64,000 nt of DNA from positions 558,001-622,000 of the forward strand of contig NZ_CP038437.2 of assembly GCF_008329985.2 (NCBI RefSeq). The letters are read 5' to 3'. Source of the stretch: Halomonas binhaiensis. Its GTDB lineage: Bacteria; Pseudomonadota; Gammaproteobacteria; Pseudomonadales; Halomonadaceae. The notes beneath the pieces were generated by a model. It was not told the DNA's origin, did not search any database, and saw only the letters and a list, made by a program, of their open reading frames with translations. Positions 37,040 through 54,858 of this stretch are shown here, piece by piece. The position numbers were made by a program, and so were the translations under genes. Every line of letters starts with the position of its first letter. The stretch's first letter is position 1.

Positions 37040-37927
37040 TCAGCGCTCTTCCACCTCTTGCCATAATGCATCGATCAAGGGGTTCTTGAGTCGCCGGTTC
37101 AGCACGCACAGGCCAACATCGTAATAGGGCAATTCGGGCTTCACTGGCAGGATTCTGACTCGCTCGGCCAAGGGACTGGCTTCCAGAACTATGCGTGGCA
37201 CTACTCCTATGCCGAAACCGAGGCCCACCATGCTGACGATGGCTTCGTGGCCTGCGACCTGGGCATAAATCTTGGGAGAGACCCCCAGCGCCCTGAACCA
37301 TGTGTCAGCCAGTTCCCGGGATAGTCCTGATTCTGAAAGGATCATGGGGACTCTTTTCCACTGACTCTGGCTGGGAGACTGAGGTTCTCGAGGGATCCAA
37401 GGCTGGTCTTCATGAGGAGCGATGAAGACCAGTGCCGAGCGCGTCAGCGACTTGAAGGCCAATCCATCCGGAATCTGGCGGGGACGAAAGGTGATCGACA
37501 TGTCCTCGTCTCCAGAGAGAACCTGTTGAATGGCTCGAGCTGGGTCACCTGTATGCAGTTTGAGTTCTATACCGGGATGGCGACCGCGAAATTCGCTCAG
37601 CAAGGTGTACAGGAAGCTGTAGCTGGCGGTGACTGAACAGTAGATGCTGATTTCGCCGGTGAGTTGCTTGGCATCGCTTTGCAGGGATAAGCGTACTTGT
37701 TCCCACTGTTCCAGGGCTTCACGAGCATAAGACTGAAAGCGCCTTCCTTGAGCGGTCAGCACAACGTGGCGATTGTCGCGCTGGAAGAGGGCCACACCGA
37801 GTTGCTCTTCCAGGCCCCGAATGGAACGACTCAGGGTGGAGGGGCTGACATGGCAAGCATCACTGGCCCGGCCGAAATGGAGAGTGTCAGATAGAGTGAG
37901 AAAGTGTCGTAGCGGGCGAAAGTCCAT
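37040..37927 (-). CDS. ilvY: LysR-type regulator IlvY
   Basis: Activator of ilvC that responds to acetolactate or acetohydroxybutyrate. The 295-residue product begins DFRPLRHFLTLSDTLHFGRASDACHVSPSTLSRSIRGLEEQLG, a LysR winged-helix N-terminus closely following IlvY, and has the effector domain with 'GEISIYCSVTASYSFL' and 'GHEAIVSMVGLGFGIGVVP'. ATG at 37927 is chosen by family start; there is no strong ribosome site. It is divergent from ilvC with a 221-bp shared region, the classical arrangement. Confidence 0.93.
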   Translation of the reverse strand: MDFRPLRHFLTLSDTLHFGRASDACHVSPSTLSRSIRGLEEQLGVALFQRDNRHVVLTAQGRRFQSYAREALEQWEQVRLSLQSDAKQLTGEISIYCSVTASYSFLYTLLSEFRGRHPGIELKLHTGDPARAIQQVLSGDEDMSITFRPRQIPDGLAFKSLTRSALVFIAPHEDQPWIPREPQSPSQSQWKRVPMILSESGLSRELADTWFRALGVSPKIYAQVAGHEAIVSMVGLGFGIGVVPRIVLEASPLAERVRILPVKPELPYYDVGLCVLNRRLKNPLIDALWQEVEER

Positions 37928-37935
37928 GGCGATTT

Positions 37936-39165
<1,230 letters not shown>

Positions 39166-39210
39166 GTCAACAAACTGCCTCGTTTAGATGGGCAGTTGAT
39201 GCAAGTTGAT

Positions 39211-39241
39211 AAAAAGCGCGGAGAGATCCGCGCTTTTTTTG
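39211..39241 (+). terminator. Terminator of ilvC
   Basis: AAAAAGCGCGGA (39211-39222) and TCCGCGCTTTTT (39227-39238) pair around GAGA, with T to 39241. Confidence 0.92.
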
Positions 39242-39313
39242 TGTCTTTGCTCGCTAGCGTGCAGGTGGTTTTGCCATGGTTGTGTAGAATGAGGCCATCT
39301 TCGAAGGCTATGG

Positions 39314-40153
39314 ATGCAAGTGATGAATCAGGATGCCAACAACCACGATGATCAGGATAAGGCGACCACCGAGGAAGATCTCGCCTCGGCCTTTGTGCGT
39401 GATTCGGAAGTAGTCGAGGAGGCGGAAGAAGAGGGGCGAAAGATTCGTCGCCGAGGTATCTATCTGCTACCCAACCTGTTTACGACTTCAGCTCTGTTCT
39501 CGGGCTTTTTTGCGGTGGTGGCGGCACTCAACGGCAGTTTTGGTGCGGCATCCATTGCCATCTTCATCGCCATGGTGCTCGATGGGCTGGATGGCCGAGT
39601 GGCGCGCATGACCAACACTCAGAGTGCTTTCGGTGCAGAGTACGATAGCCTCGCAGATATGATTTCCTTCGGGATGGCGCCTAGTCTCGTTGCCTTTACC
39701 TGGATATTGCAGGATGTGGGCAAGACTGGCTGGGTCGTGGCCTTTCTCTATGTGGCTTGTGCTGCCTTGCGCCTGGCGCGTTTCAATGTGCAGATCGGTA
39801 GTGTCGACAAGAAGTGGTTTATCGGGTTGCCGAGTCCATCGGCGGCGGCGCTGGTAGCGGCGAGCGTCTGGACCTTTCATAACTTTGATGCTGAAGCCTT
39901 TGGCTTCAAGATACTGATGCTGCTCGTAGTGGGCGCAGCAGGGGTGCTGATGGTCAGCAATATTCGCTACTACAGCTTCAAGGACATCGATCTCAAGGGG
40001 CCGGTACCCTTTGTCGTGCTGTTGGCTATCGTGCTTGGCTTTGTGGTCATTTCCATTGAGCCTTCTGTCATGCTGCTGCTGTTGTTTGGTACCTATGTGG
40101 CTTCAGGGCCTGTATTGGCGCTGATGCGTAAATTGAGGCGCAGTACGCGTTAA
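39314..40153 (+). CDS. pssA: CDP-diacylglycerol-serine O-phosphatidyltransferase
   Basis: Makes phosphatidylserine, precursor of phosphatidylethanolamine, in the inner membrane. The 279-residue protein carries an acidic cytoplasmic N-terminal segment (residues 1-45), then about eight membrane segments. The CDP-alcohol phosphotransferase motif is intact: DGLDGRVARMTNTQSAFGAE followed by YDSLAD, i.e. D-G-x2-A-R-x8-G-x3-D-x3-D. This is the type II membrane enzyme rather than the E. coli PLD-like type. Start could be at 39314 or 39323. Confidence 0.92.
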   Translation: MQVMNQDANNHDDQDKATTEEDLASAFVRDSEVVEEAEEEGRKIRRRGIYLLPNLFTTSALFSGFFAVVAALNGSFGAASIAIFIAMVLDGLDGRVARMTNTQSAFGAEYDSLADMISFGMAPSLVAFTWILQDVGKTGWVVAFLYVACAALRLARFNVQIGSVDKKWFIGLPSPSAAALVAASVWTFHNFDAEAFGFKILMLLVVGAAGVLMVSNIRYYSFKDIDLKGPVPFVVLLAIVLGFVVISIEPSVMLLLLFGTYVASGPVLALMRKLRRSTR

Positions 40154-40179
40154 GCCGCTATACTTGTTTTCGCAGCATG

Positions 40180-40202
40180 GACGCCCGCCTTGAGCGGGCG
40201 TC
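40180..40202 (+). terminator. Hairpin after pssA
   Basis: GACGCCCGC (40180-40188) and GCGGGCGTC (40194-40202) form a 9-bp stem with loop CTTGA. There is no T run, so termination efficiency is doubtful. Confidence 0.5.
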
Positions 40203-40227
40203 GTTGTCTCTACGCGAGGCCACCAAG

Positions 40228-40266
40228 CTATCCACAGGCGGGTGTTGGCAATGGCCTTGTGGATAA
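40228..40266. promoter_or_regulatory. Pair of inverted DnaA-box-like sites upstream of rrn1
   Basis: CTATCCACA (40228-40236) is one base off the DnaA box TTATCCACA, and TGTGGATAA (40258-40266) is an exact box on the other strand. They face each other 21 bp apart, about 200 bp before the rrn1 P1 promoter. No dnaA, dnaN or A+T-rich unwinding region is nearby, so this is not called an origin. Confidence 0.6.
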
Positions 40267-40467
40267 GGGGCGGGCATGAATGTCATGCCAGATTCATGGT
40301 CGCGTCATTGCCCTGAAACTTTTTTACAGAAAGTCCTTGCAGGGCTCCGGTGAAATCCGTAAAGTACGCATCCGCTGCCGGGGACGAGACAACGTCACCA
40401 GCGGTAAGAGGTGGTAAAAGCGGTTGATTTGAAAAGACTTTTTTAAGTGCTCGGTAAAATTTTTCGC

Positions 40468-40495
40468 TTGACGGACAGGCTGAAATCAGTAGAAT
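40468..40495 (+). promoter_or_regulatory. rrn1 promoter P1
   Basis: TTGACG (40468-40473), 16 bp, TAGAAT (40490-40495). The 20 bases before the -35 are A/T rich (GTAAAATTTTTCG), like an UP element. Confidence 0.75.
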
Positions 40496-40587
40496 GTCCG
40501 CCACTTCGAAACGAGTCGCTGATGAGGCGCTCGTTCAGACTTTCTGTCTCACTGCTTCGATGAAGCAGAGCCTTGAAAAATAGGCAC

Positions 40588-40615
40588 TTGACGAAAGCTT
40601 CTGAGTCTGTAGAAT
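40588..40615 (+). promoter_or_regulatory. rrn1 promoter P2
   Basis: TTGACG (40588-40593), 16 bp, TAGAAT (40610-40615). Identical in core to P1 and to the single promoter of rrn2. Confidence 0.8.
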
Positions 40616-40669
40616 ACGCCTTCCTCGCAGGGCGATCCGCGAAGCGGGTCAAGTCGCAAGACAGCGAGA

Positions 40670-40681
40670 TGCTCTTTAACA
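40670..40681 (+). promoter_or_regulatory. rrn1 boxA antitermination site
   Basis: TGCTCTTTAACA is a perfect boxA, bound by NusB-NusE. The same word occurs in the spacer at 42474 and in rrn2 at 45911. Confidence 0.9.
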
Positions 40682-40816
40682 ATTGATCAGGTAATTCATG
40701 TGGGCGCTTGCCGATATGTTGGTGACAAGTCACTGAATATCAAGGCAAGCGACTCGTCAAACGAGACGTTTGAACCTTGAGCCAAGTTTGGTCCACTTAA
40801 TGGACTATCAAGCTTT

Positions 40817-42354
<1,538 letters not shown>

Positions 42355-42603
42355 ATCGACAAGTCACTGACTGTCGGTAAGTGCTCACATGAATTACCTG
42401 ATCGATCGAGCGTTAAGTCGTGCATGTTGCCACTGAAATGGCAATGTTCACCGCTTAGGGCTCTGGCTCTAATGCTCTTTAACAATGTATATCATGCTGA
42501 CAAAGTCTCTTTCTCTTCCCGGAGAAAGAGCAAACGATACGTTTCAAGCGTATCCGGCAATTGTCGTGATCGTCATCGATTGACAGACCCCTTGGGGTTA
42601 TAT
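42355..42603 (+). other. rrn1 16S-23S spacer without tRNA genes
   Basis: A 249-nt spacer with no tRNA. It holds a boxA (TGCTCTTTAACA at 42474) and short helices for RNase III processing. The corresponding rrn2 spacer has both tRNA-Ile and tRNA-Ala. Confidence 0.9.
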
Positions 42604-45485
<2,882 letters not shown>

Positions 45486-45580
45486 ATAACACCCAAGGGG
45501 TTTTGGTCGATGACATCACGACAAACAATTGACGGGTACGTTGGAACGTGTCGGTCAGCATGATATGCATTGCCGTTTTT

Positions 45581-45699
45581 CGCCTGACGACCATAGCGAG
45601 TGGGAACCACCTGATCCCTTGCCGAACTCAGCAGTGAAACCGCTCAGCGCCGATGGTAGTGTGGGGTCTCCCCATGTGAGAGTAGGTCATCGTCAGGCA
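45581..45699 (+). rRNA. rrf: 5S ribosomal RNA (rrn1)
   Basis: About 119 nt. The terminal helix pairs GCCTGACGA with TCGTCAGGC; GTGAAACCGCTCAGCGCCGA and the loop E region GATGGTAGTGTGGGG are typical. Confidence 0.95.
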
Positions 45700-45710
45700 T
45701 TTATTCGAGA

Positions 45711-45743
45711 AGCCCCGATCATCAAAAGATGGTCGGGGTTTTT
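45711..45743 (+). terminator. Terminator of rrn1
   Basis: AGCCCCGATCATC pairs with GATGGTCGGGGTT around AAAA, followed by a T run. The identical structure ends rrn2. Confidence 0.92.
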
Positions 45744-46057
45744 CCCTATAAGTAGAAGCCTCTTTTAAAGCGGCGGCAATCAGAAGGATGTTTGGCTACG
45801 GCCTGAACATCAACCTTGAAAAAGGCACTTGACGAAAGCTTCTGAGTCTGTAGAATACGCCTTCCTCGCAGGGCGATCCGCGAAGCGGATCAAGTCACAA
45901 GACAGCGAGATGCTCTTTAACAATTGATCAGGTAATTCATGTGGGCGCTTGCCGATATGTTAGTGACAAGTCACTGAATATCAAGGCAAGCGACTCGTCA
46001 AACGAGACGTTTGAACCTTGAGCCAAGTTTGGTCCACTTAATGGACTATCAAGCTTT
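45744..46057. other. Spacer between rrn1 and rrn2, with rrn2 promoter and leader
   Basis: About 310 bp. TTGACG (45829-45834), 16 bp, TAGAAT (45851-45856) is the rrn2 promoter, and boxA TGCTCTTTAACA is at 45911-45922. The region from 45822 on nearly repeats the P2 leader of rrn1; only P2 is present, P1 is not repeated. No gene is seen. Confidence 0.8.
45829..45856 (+). promoter_or_regulatory. rrn2 promoter
   Basis: TTGACG, 16 bp, TAGAAT, identical in its boxes to rrn1 P2. It lies about 85 bp after the rrn1 terminator. Confidence 0.8.
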
Positions 46058-47595
<1,538 letters not shown>

Positions 47596-47666
47596 ATCGA
47601 CAAGTCACTGACTGTCGGTAAGTGCTCACAATGAATTACCTGATCAAGATAGAGCAATGACTGTTT

Positions 47667-47743
<77 letters not shown>

Positions 47744-47823
47744 AGTTCAAGCTGGAAGCCATCAGTTTGAAGCTGTAAGTAACCCTGGCATGGAAGAGCT
47801 ATTCAGTGCGAGGTTTTCTTTCA

Positions 47824-48070
47824 GCTTGAGGCTTGTTGCTTAAAGCTCAGAATGGGGCCATAGCTCAGCTGGGAGAGCGCCTGCCTTGCACGCAGGAGGT
47901 CAGCGGTTCGATCCCGCTTGGCTCCACCATCTTGCCGCAATAAGCCTTAAGCTTTAGCGGTAAGAAAAGACGCTACCATACAGTCTGATAATAAGTCCTA
48001 AGCTATAGGCTTGAGGTGACACTGAACAAAGCTGTCCCCTTGGAGCTTACAGCTTAGAGCTTATGGCTCT
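47824..48070. repeat. Degenerate heptad repeats around tRNA-Ala in the rrn2 spacer
   Basis: Seven-base steps with GCT: 47824-47851 reads GCTTGAG, GCTTGTT, GCTTAAA, GCTCAGA; 48002-48015 reads GCTATAG, GCTTGAG; 48043-48070 reads GAGCTTA, CAGCTTA, GAGCTTA, TGGCTCT. These keep the same period and GCT anchor as the arrays after ilvH and araC. A 'GCCTTAA GCTTTAG' pair lies at 47944-47957. Confidence 0.6.
47854..47929 (+). tRNA. tRNA-Ala(TGC) in rrn2 spacer
   Basis: 76 nt with encoded CCA. Acceptor GGGGCCA/TGGCTCC, anticodon loop CTTGCAC gives TGC. It pairs with tRNA-Ile in the usual spacer order. Confidence 0.98.
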
Positions 48071-48203
48071 AAACGCTCTTTAACAATGTATATCATGCTG
48101 ACAAAGTCTCTTTCTCTTCCCGGAGAAAGAGCAACGATACGTTTCAAGCGTATCCGGCAATTGTCGTGATCGTCATCGATTGACAGACCCCTTGGGGTTA
48201 TAT

Positions 48204-51085
<2,882 letters not shown>

Positions 51086-51180
51086 ATAACACCCAAGGGG
51101 TTTTTGGTCGATGACATCACGACGAACAATTGACGGATACGTTGGAACGTGTCGATCAGCATGATATGCATTGCCTTTTT

Positions 51181-51299
51181 CGCCTGACGACCATAGCGAG
51201 TGGGAACCACCTGATCCCTTGCCGAACTCAGCAGTGAAACCGCTCAGCGCCGATGGTAGTGTGGGGTCTCCCCATGTGAGAGTAGGTCATCGTCAGGCA
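51181..51299 (+). rRNA. rrf: 5S ribosomal RNA (rrn2)
   Basis: 119 nt, same sequence as the first copy, with the closing helix GCCTGACGA/TCGTCAGGC. Confidence 0.95.
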
Positions 51300-51310
51300 T
51301 TTATTCGAGA

Positions 51311-51343
51311 AGCCCCGATCATCAAAAGATGGTCGGGGTTTTT
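51311..51343 (+). terminator. Terminator of rrn2
   Basis: Same CCCCGATCATC/GATGGTCGGGG hairpin and T run as in rrn1. It is followed at 51359 by a short heptad array. Confidence 0.92.
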
Positions 51344-51358
51344 CACATTCTGAGGCAG

Positions 51359-51386
51359 GCGACGAGCGACGAGCACGCTGCGCTCG
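51359..51386. repeat. Short heptad array after the rrn2 terminator
   Basis: GCGACGA twice (51359-51372), then GCACGCT and GCGCTCG in the same 7-base phase. The first two units fit GCNNNNA, the shape of the ilvH and araC arrays. Confidence 0.6.
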
Positions 51387-51438
51387 GGCAGCGAGCCGTG
51401 CTGTGGCACCAGGCCGCTCAAGCCCGCAATATTCAGAG

Positions 51439-51469
51439 CAACCCCAGTCATCAGCGGTGGCTGGGGTTG
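51439..51469. terminator. Hairpin downstream of the AraC-type gene
   Basis: CAACCCCAG and CTGGGGTTG close a stem that continues inward with TCATC/GGTGG (two G-T pairs) around AGC. It could terminate the minus-strand araC transcript after its heptad array; the U tract is poor. Confidence 0.55.
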
Positions 51470-51515
51470 TTGCGTTTCTGGAGGTTGGCACTGTACTCAG
51501 TGGTGTCACCATGCT

Positions 51516-51557
51516 GCTCGAAGCTCGAAGCTCGAAGCTCGAAGCTCGAAGCTCGTA
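51516..51557 (-). repeat. Heptanucleotide array directly after the araC-type stop codon
   Basis: Six units on the plus strand, GCTCGAA five times and GCTCGTA once. Read on the minus strand the stop codon TGA is followed at once by GCTACGA and then GCTTCGA repeats. GCTACGA is the same heptamer that follows the ilvH stop. No stop codon occurs in the GCTTCGA part. Confidence 0.95.
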
Positions 51558-51559
51558 GC

Positions 51560-52546
51560 TCACATCTTCCCCTGCTTTCGACAGGCGCTAGGGGTCATGC
51601 CGTAGGCCTTGCGAAAGGCGGTGGCAAAGTTTGCAGCGCTGTTATAGCCGGCAATGGCGGCGGCGCTTTCGATACTGATGGACTCGTGGGTGAGGGCGTC
51701 ATAGGCACGTCGGAGCCTTCTTTGTCGCAGATGCTCTCCCAGTGGAGCGCCGAATTCTCGATGATATCGGCGCTGTAGCTGACGCAAGCTCATGCCGAGG
51801 CGCTGGGCGAGTTGTGATTGGCTCAACTGGCCGGCTTCTCCACTGTTGATCAAGACTTCCAGTCTCTGTGTCCAGTCTTGTGAGGGGAAACTGGTGTGGG
51901 TGACAGGGGAGTCGATGGCGGCGAGTGATTCACTGATCAGGTTGAGCGCCACAGCCTCGAGATCAAGCAGTCGCAGAGAAGTGGCTGTGGATGAGATATC
52001 CAGGGACTCGAGTTTATGGACAAGGTTCTGAGAGGGCTGCCAGTACTCTATCCTGATCGGCAGATCAGGAAATTGCTGGCCTAGCGGAGCACCGAAGAGC
52101 CCGAGTGCCGAGCTGTGGCCGAGGCGGCGCAATAGCCAGGCTGGAGTTGCGGTCAGTACCACGCTGTATTCGATGCCACCCTTGATGCCCTGGCGCTGAA
52201 AGACTGCAGGATGATCCAGGGCTGCAACCATGGCCTTGAAGCGGCTGTTCTGGCCAAGCATCAAGGACTGCCCCGCCAGGCTGATGCGAGCCTCTCCCTT
52301 CCATACCATCGCTACTTTCAGGCCTGGTGACAGCAGGGCTTCGCTATGTAGGCCGACACGATCACGTATGCGATTGATGCGCAGGAAAAGCCCCGGTTGT
52401 ACCTCATGCTGGTACATGTGACCCAATAGTGGAGCCTGGCCGAGAGGCTGCATGGTGGTGGAGCATCGATGATTCTGGGTAAGTACACTGGCCAGTGAAC
52501 GAATGTCACTGAGGCCCACCAGAGGCGAGCTGTTGAAGACTCCCAC
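51560..52546 (-). CDS. AraC-family regulator of iron uptake (PchR-like)
   Basis: Transcription factor with a C-terminal AraC DNA-binding domain: 'LSQSQLAQRLGMSLRQLQRRYHREFGAPLGEHLRQRRLRRAYDALT' and 'SIESAAAIAGYNSAANFATAFRKAYGMTPSACR' are the two helix-turn-helix motifs. The N-terminal half is a ligand-sensing part without clear motifs. The start is set at GTG 52546 with AGGA upstream, giving 328 residues. The frame is open to 52699, but that would run through the Fur box. It is divergent from the TonB receptor, so it probably senses the ferri-siderophore or iron state; that is inference. A heptad array touches its stop codon. Confidence 0.85.
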   Translation of the reverse strand: MGVFNSSPLVGLSDIRSLASVLTQNHRCSTTMQPLGQAPLLGHMYQHEVQPGLFLRINRIRDRVGLHSEALLSPGLKVAMVWKGEARISLAGQSLMLGQNSRFKAMVAALDHPAVFQRQGIKGGIEYSVVLTATPAWLLRRLGHSSALGLFGAPLGQQFPDLPIRIEYWQPSQNLVHKLESLDISSTATSLRLLDLEAVALNLISESLAAIDSPVTHTSFPSQDWTQRLEVLINSGEAGQLSQSQLAQRLGMSLRQLQRRYHREFGAPLGEHLRQRRLRRAYDALTHESISIESAAAIAGYNSAANFATAFRKAYGMTPSACRKQGKM

Positions 52547-52662
52547 TTTTGCATGTCCTGATTGAGCAGGATCGGCATTTCTGCCGTGTCCGCAAATATG
52601 ACTGGTAGCCGGGCAAAGGTAATGCCGGTTGCAGGATGTAACAATGCCCATCATGAATAAGA

Positions 52663-52681
52663 AATGCAACTCGTTATCATT
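52663..52681. promoter_or_regulatory. Fur box candidate between regulator and TonB receptor
   Basis: AATGCAACTCGTTATCATT matches the 19-bp Fur consensus AATGATAATGATTATCATT at 14 of 18 arm positions. It lies 26 bp before the receptor ATG and upstream of the regulator start, where repression by iron would be expected. Confidence 0.7.
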
Positions 52682-52707
52682 AAGCTTATTGGCGGGCAAA
52701 GGGAATC

Positions 52708-54858
52708 ATGAAGCAGAACAAGGGGCGGGTACTTCAATCGCTGTGCGCTGGAAGTGTACTGACGCTGTCGACAGGAGTGTCGGCTCAGGATGGTGTGACA
52801 GCCGAGGTGGATCTTGGTACCGAGCGCGTCGTCGGAGTGCGGCTTTATGACATGCTGTCTAGCGAGGCGACGGGGGGCTATTCCGTCGATGCGGTGACGG
52901 TAGGTACCAAGGTGCCGGCGGCGCTGCGGGATATTCCGCAGTCGGTCAGTGTGGTGACTCATGAGGCCATCAAGGACCAGAATTTCAGCACTCTTGATCA
53001 GTTGGCTCGCCATACGCCAGGTGTGCGCACGCTTAGCAACGACAGTGGACGTTCATCTATTTTCGCTCGCGGCTACGAGTACGATGCCTACAGCATTGAT
53101 GGCTTGCCAGCACCGATGGCCAGTATCAATGGCACCTTGCCCTCGCTGGCGGCCTTTGATCGAGTCGAGATCATGCGTGGCCCTTCGGGGCTGTTCAACA
53201 GCACCAGTGAGATGGGTGGTATCGTCAACTTAGTCCGCAAGCGTCCCACGGACAGTTTTCAGGGTGAGTTGACCGGTAGTGTTGGTACTGAACATGATTA
53301 TCGCGCAGGGATCGATGTTTCCGGTCCTCTCGATAGCCAGGGACGTATACGCGGCCGACTGGTCGCCGAGCAGACCCAGCAGCCGGAGTGGGTCGATGAC
53401 AACGAAAATGAACAGACCGACCTCTATGCGGCACTGGACATCGACCTCACCGACGCTACCGAGCTGTCGCTCGGGTTCATCCATAATGCCCGGGATATTG
53501 TCGTCAACAATGGGCAGCCGCTCGACAGTAACGGCAATCTGCTCTACGGCCATCGTGAGGATTTCTATGGTGCTGACTGGAACAACTTCGACAGCGAGTC
53601 GTATGACGTCATTACCGAGCTGACGCATCGCTTCACCAATGGTGGCTATGGGCGCCTTGCAGCACGCTACAGTGACCGTGATGCTGATATGAACTATGCC
53701 TTCGGTGGCAGTGCCCTGGATGAGGAAGGTCGGCTTGGTGTTGCCGGATTCGGTAGTGTCGTCGATGATCAGGCGTTGTCACTGGATGCCAGTTATACCC
53801 AGGCCTTTGATGCTTTCGGCAACGCCAACGAGTTTGTCGTGGGGGTCGATTACAAAGACTATGACACCGATAGCCAGCAAGGACGTGCGCGCGGATTGAC
53901 CTCCAGCTCGGTGACGAAGGGCGAGCTCAATGACCTGAGCTATGTGGACATTCTCTCTTCTGCTGAAGCGGGGGTACCGGGTTTCCGTTTCAGTGATTAT
54001 CAGTCACAGCTTGAGGAAACCGGCGCCTATGGCAAGGTAATATTGCGTCCTCTCGAGTCGCTGGCTCTGATTGCCGGTGCCCGTGTCAGTCATTTCGATG
54101 TGCACTACAACGATAGGGCGGGGAACAGCCAGGCATCCATGGATGACACGGCTGTCACTCCCTATGCGGGGCTGGTCTATGATCTGGACTGGAATCACTC
54201 GCTGTATGGCAGTTACTCCAAAGTGTTCAAACCTCAGACTCAGATCGATGCCAGTGGTAATCTCATTGATCCGCGCGAAGGTGATCAATACGAGCTGGGC
54301 ATCAAGGGCGTTTACCTGGATGGTGACCTGAATGCTCGTATCAGTGCTTTTAGCCTGACTGACAGTCATCGCGCTGCATCGTCCTCGGACCCTGGTGCCG
54401 ACTACTACATCGATAGCGGCGAGGTCGAGGTTACTGGCGCCGAACTGGAAGTGACTGGCAGCATCACGCCCCAGTGGGATCTAATCTTCGGTTACACCTA
54501 CATGGATATCGAAGTGAAGAAAGAGACGCCTGATGACATCACTTTCTCGTTGATGCCGGAGAATCAGGTCAATCTGTGGACCAAGTATTCCTTCGAAGGC
54601 GGTGCTCTGGATGGTTTGCATGTTGGTGGTGGCATGACGGCAGTCAGCGACTTCAGTACCAGCAGTGGTATCGAAGCGCCAGGTTATGCGGTGTTTGATG
54701 CCATGCTTGGCTATGACTTCACTCGCCAGTTGAGTGGCCAGCTCAACGTCTACAACATTTTCGATCGCGACTACTACACCCGTGTCGGTGCTGCCAACAC
54801 CTTCAACTTCCCCGGGGCCCCCGCCAGTGCCGTTGCCACATTGCGTTATGACTTCTGA
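52708..54858 (+). CDS. TonB-dependent siderophore receptor
   Basis: Outer-membrane receptor of 716 residues. Signal peptide to about residue 26 (ending VSAQ), a TonB-box-like segment, then the plug domain 'ALRDIPQSVSVVTHEAIKDQNFSTLDQLARHTPGVR' and 'RVEIMRGPSGLFNSTSEMGGIVNLVRKRP', characteristic of siderophore receptors of the FhuE/FpvA kind. The barrel ends with Phe (LRYDF), the usual BAM signal. No signalling N-terminal STN domain is seen, so this is not a FecA/FpvA-type trans-envelope signalling receptor. The next gene, an esterase, overlaps it by 11 bp. The ligand is unknown. Confidence 0.94.
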   Translation: MKQNKGRVLQSLCAGSVLTLSTGVSAQDGVTAEVDLGTERVVGVRLYDMLSSEATGGYSVDAVTVGTKVPAALRDIPQSVSVVTHEAIKDQNFSTLDQLARHTPGVRTLSNDSGRSSIFARGYEYDAYSIDGLPAPMASINGTLPSLAAFDRVEIMRGPSGLFNSTSEMGGIVNLVRKRPTDSFQGELTGSVGTEHDYRAGIDVSGPLDSQGRIRGRLVAEQTQQPEWVDDNENEQTDLYAALDIDLTDATELSLGFIHNARDIVVNNGQPLDSNGNLLYGHREDFYGADWNNFDSESYDVITELTHRFTNGGYGRLAARYSDRDADMNYAFGGSALDEEGRLGVAGFGSVVDDQALSLDASYTQAFDAFGNANEFVVGVDYKDYDTDSQQGRARGLTSSSVTKGELNDLSYVDILSSAEAGVPGFRFSDYQSQLEETGAYGKVILRPLESLALIAGARVSHFDVHYNDRAGNSQASMDDTAVTPYAGLVYDLDWNHSLYGSYSKVFKPQTQIDASGNLIDPREGDQYELGIKGVYLDGDLNARISAFSLTDSHRAASSSDPGADYYIDSGEVEVTGAELEVTGSITPQWDLIFGYTYMDIEVKKETPDDITFSLMPENQVNLWTKYSFEGGALDGLHVGGGMTAVSDFSTSSGIEAPGYAVFDAMLGYDFTRQLSGQLNVYNIFDRDYYTRVGAANTFNFPGAPASAVATLRYDF

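Noticed and set aside
40228..40266. Replication origin
   Set aside because: Only two DnaA boxes, no A+T-rich unwinding element and no dnaA/dnaN/gyrB neighbours.
51228..51563. Antisense frame across 5S rRNA and the heptad array
   Set aside because: Passes through rRNA, a terminator and a tandem array; no coding evidence.
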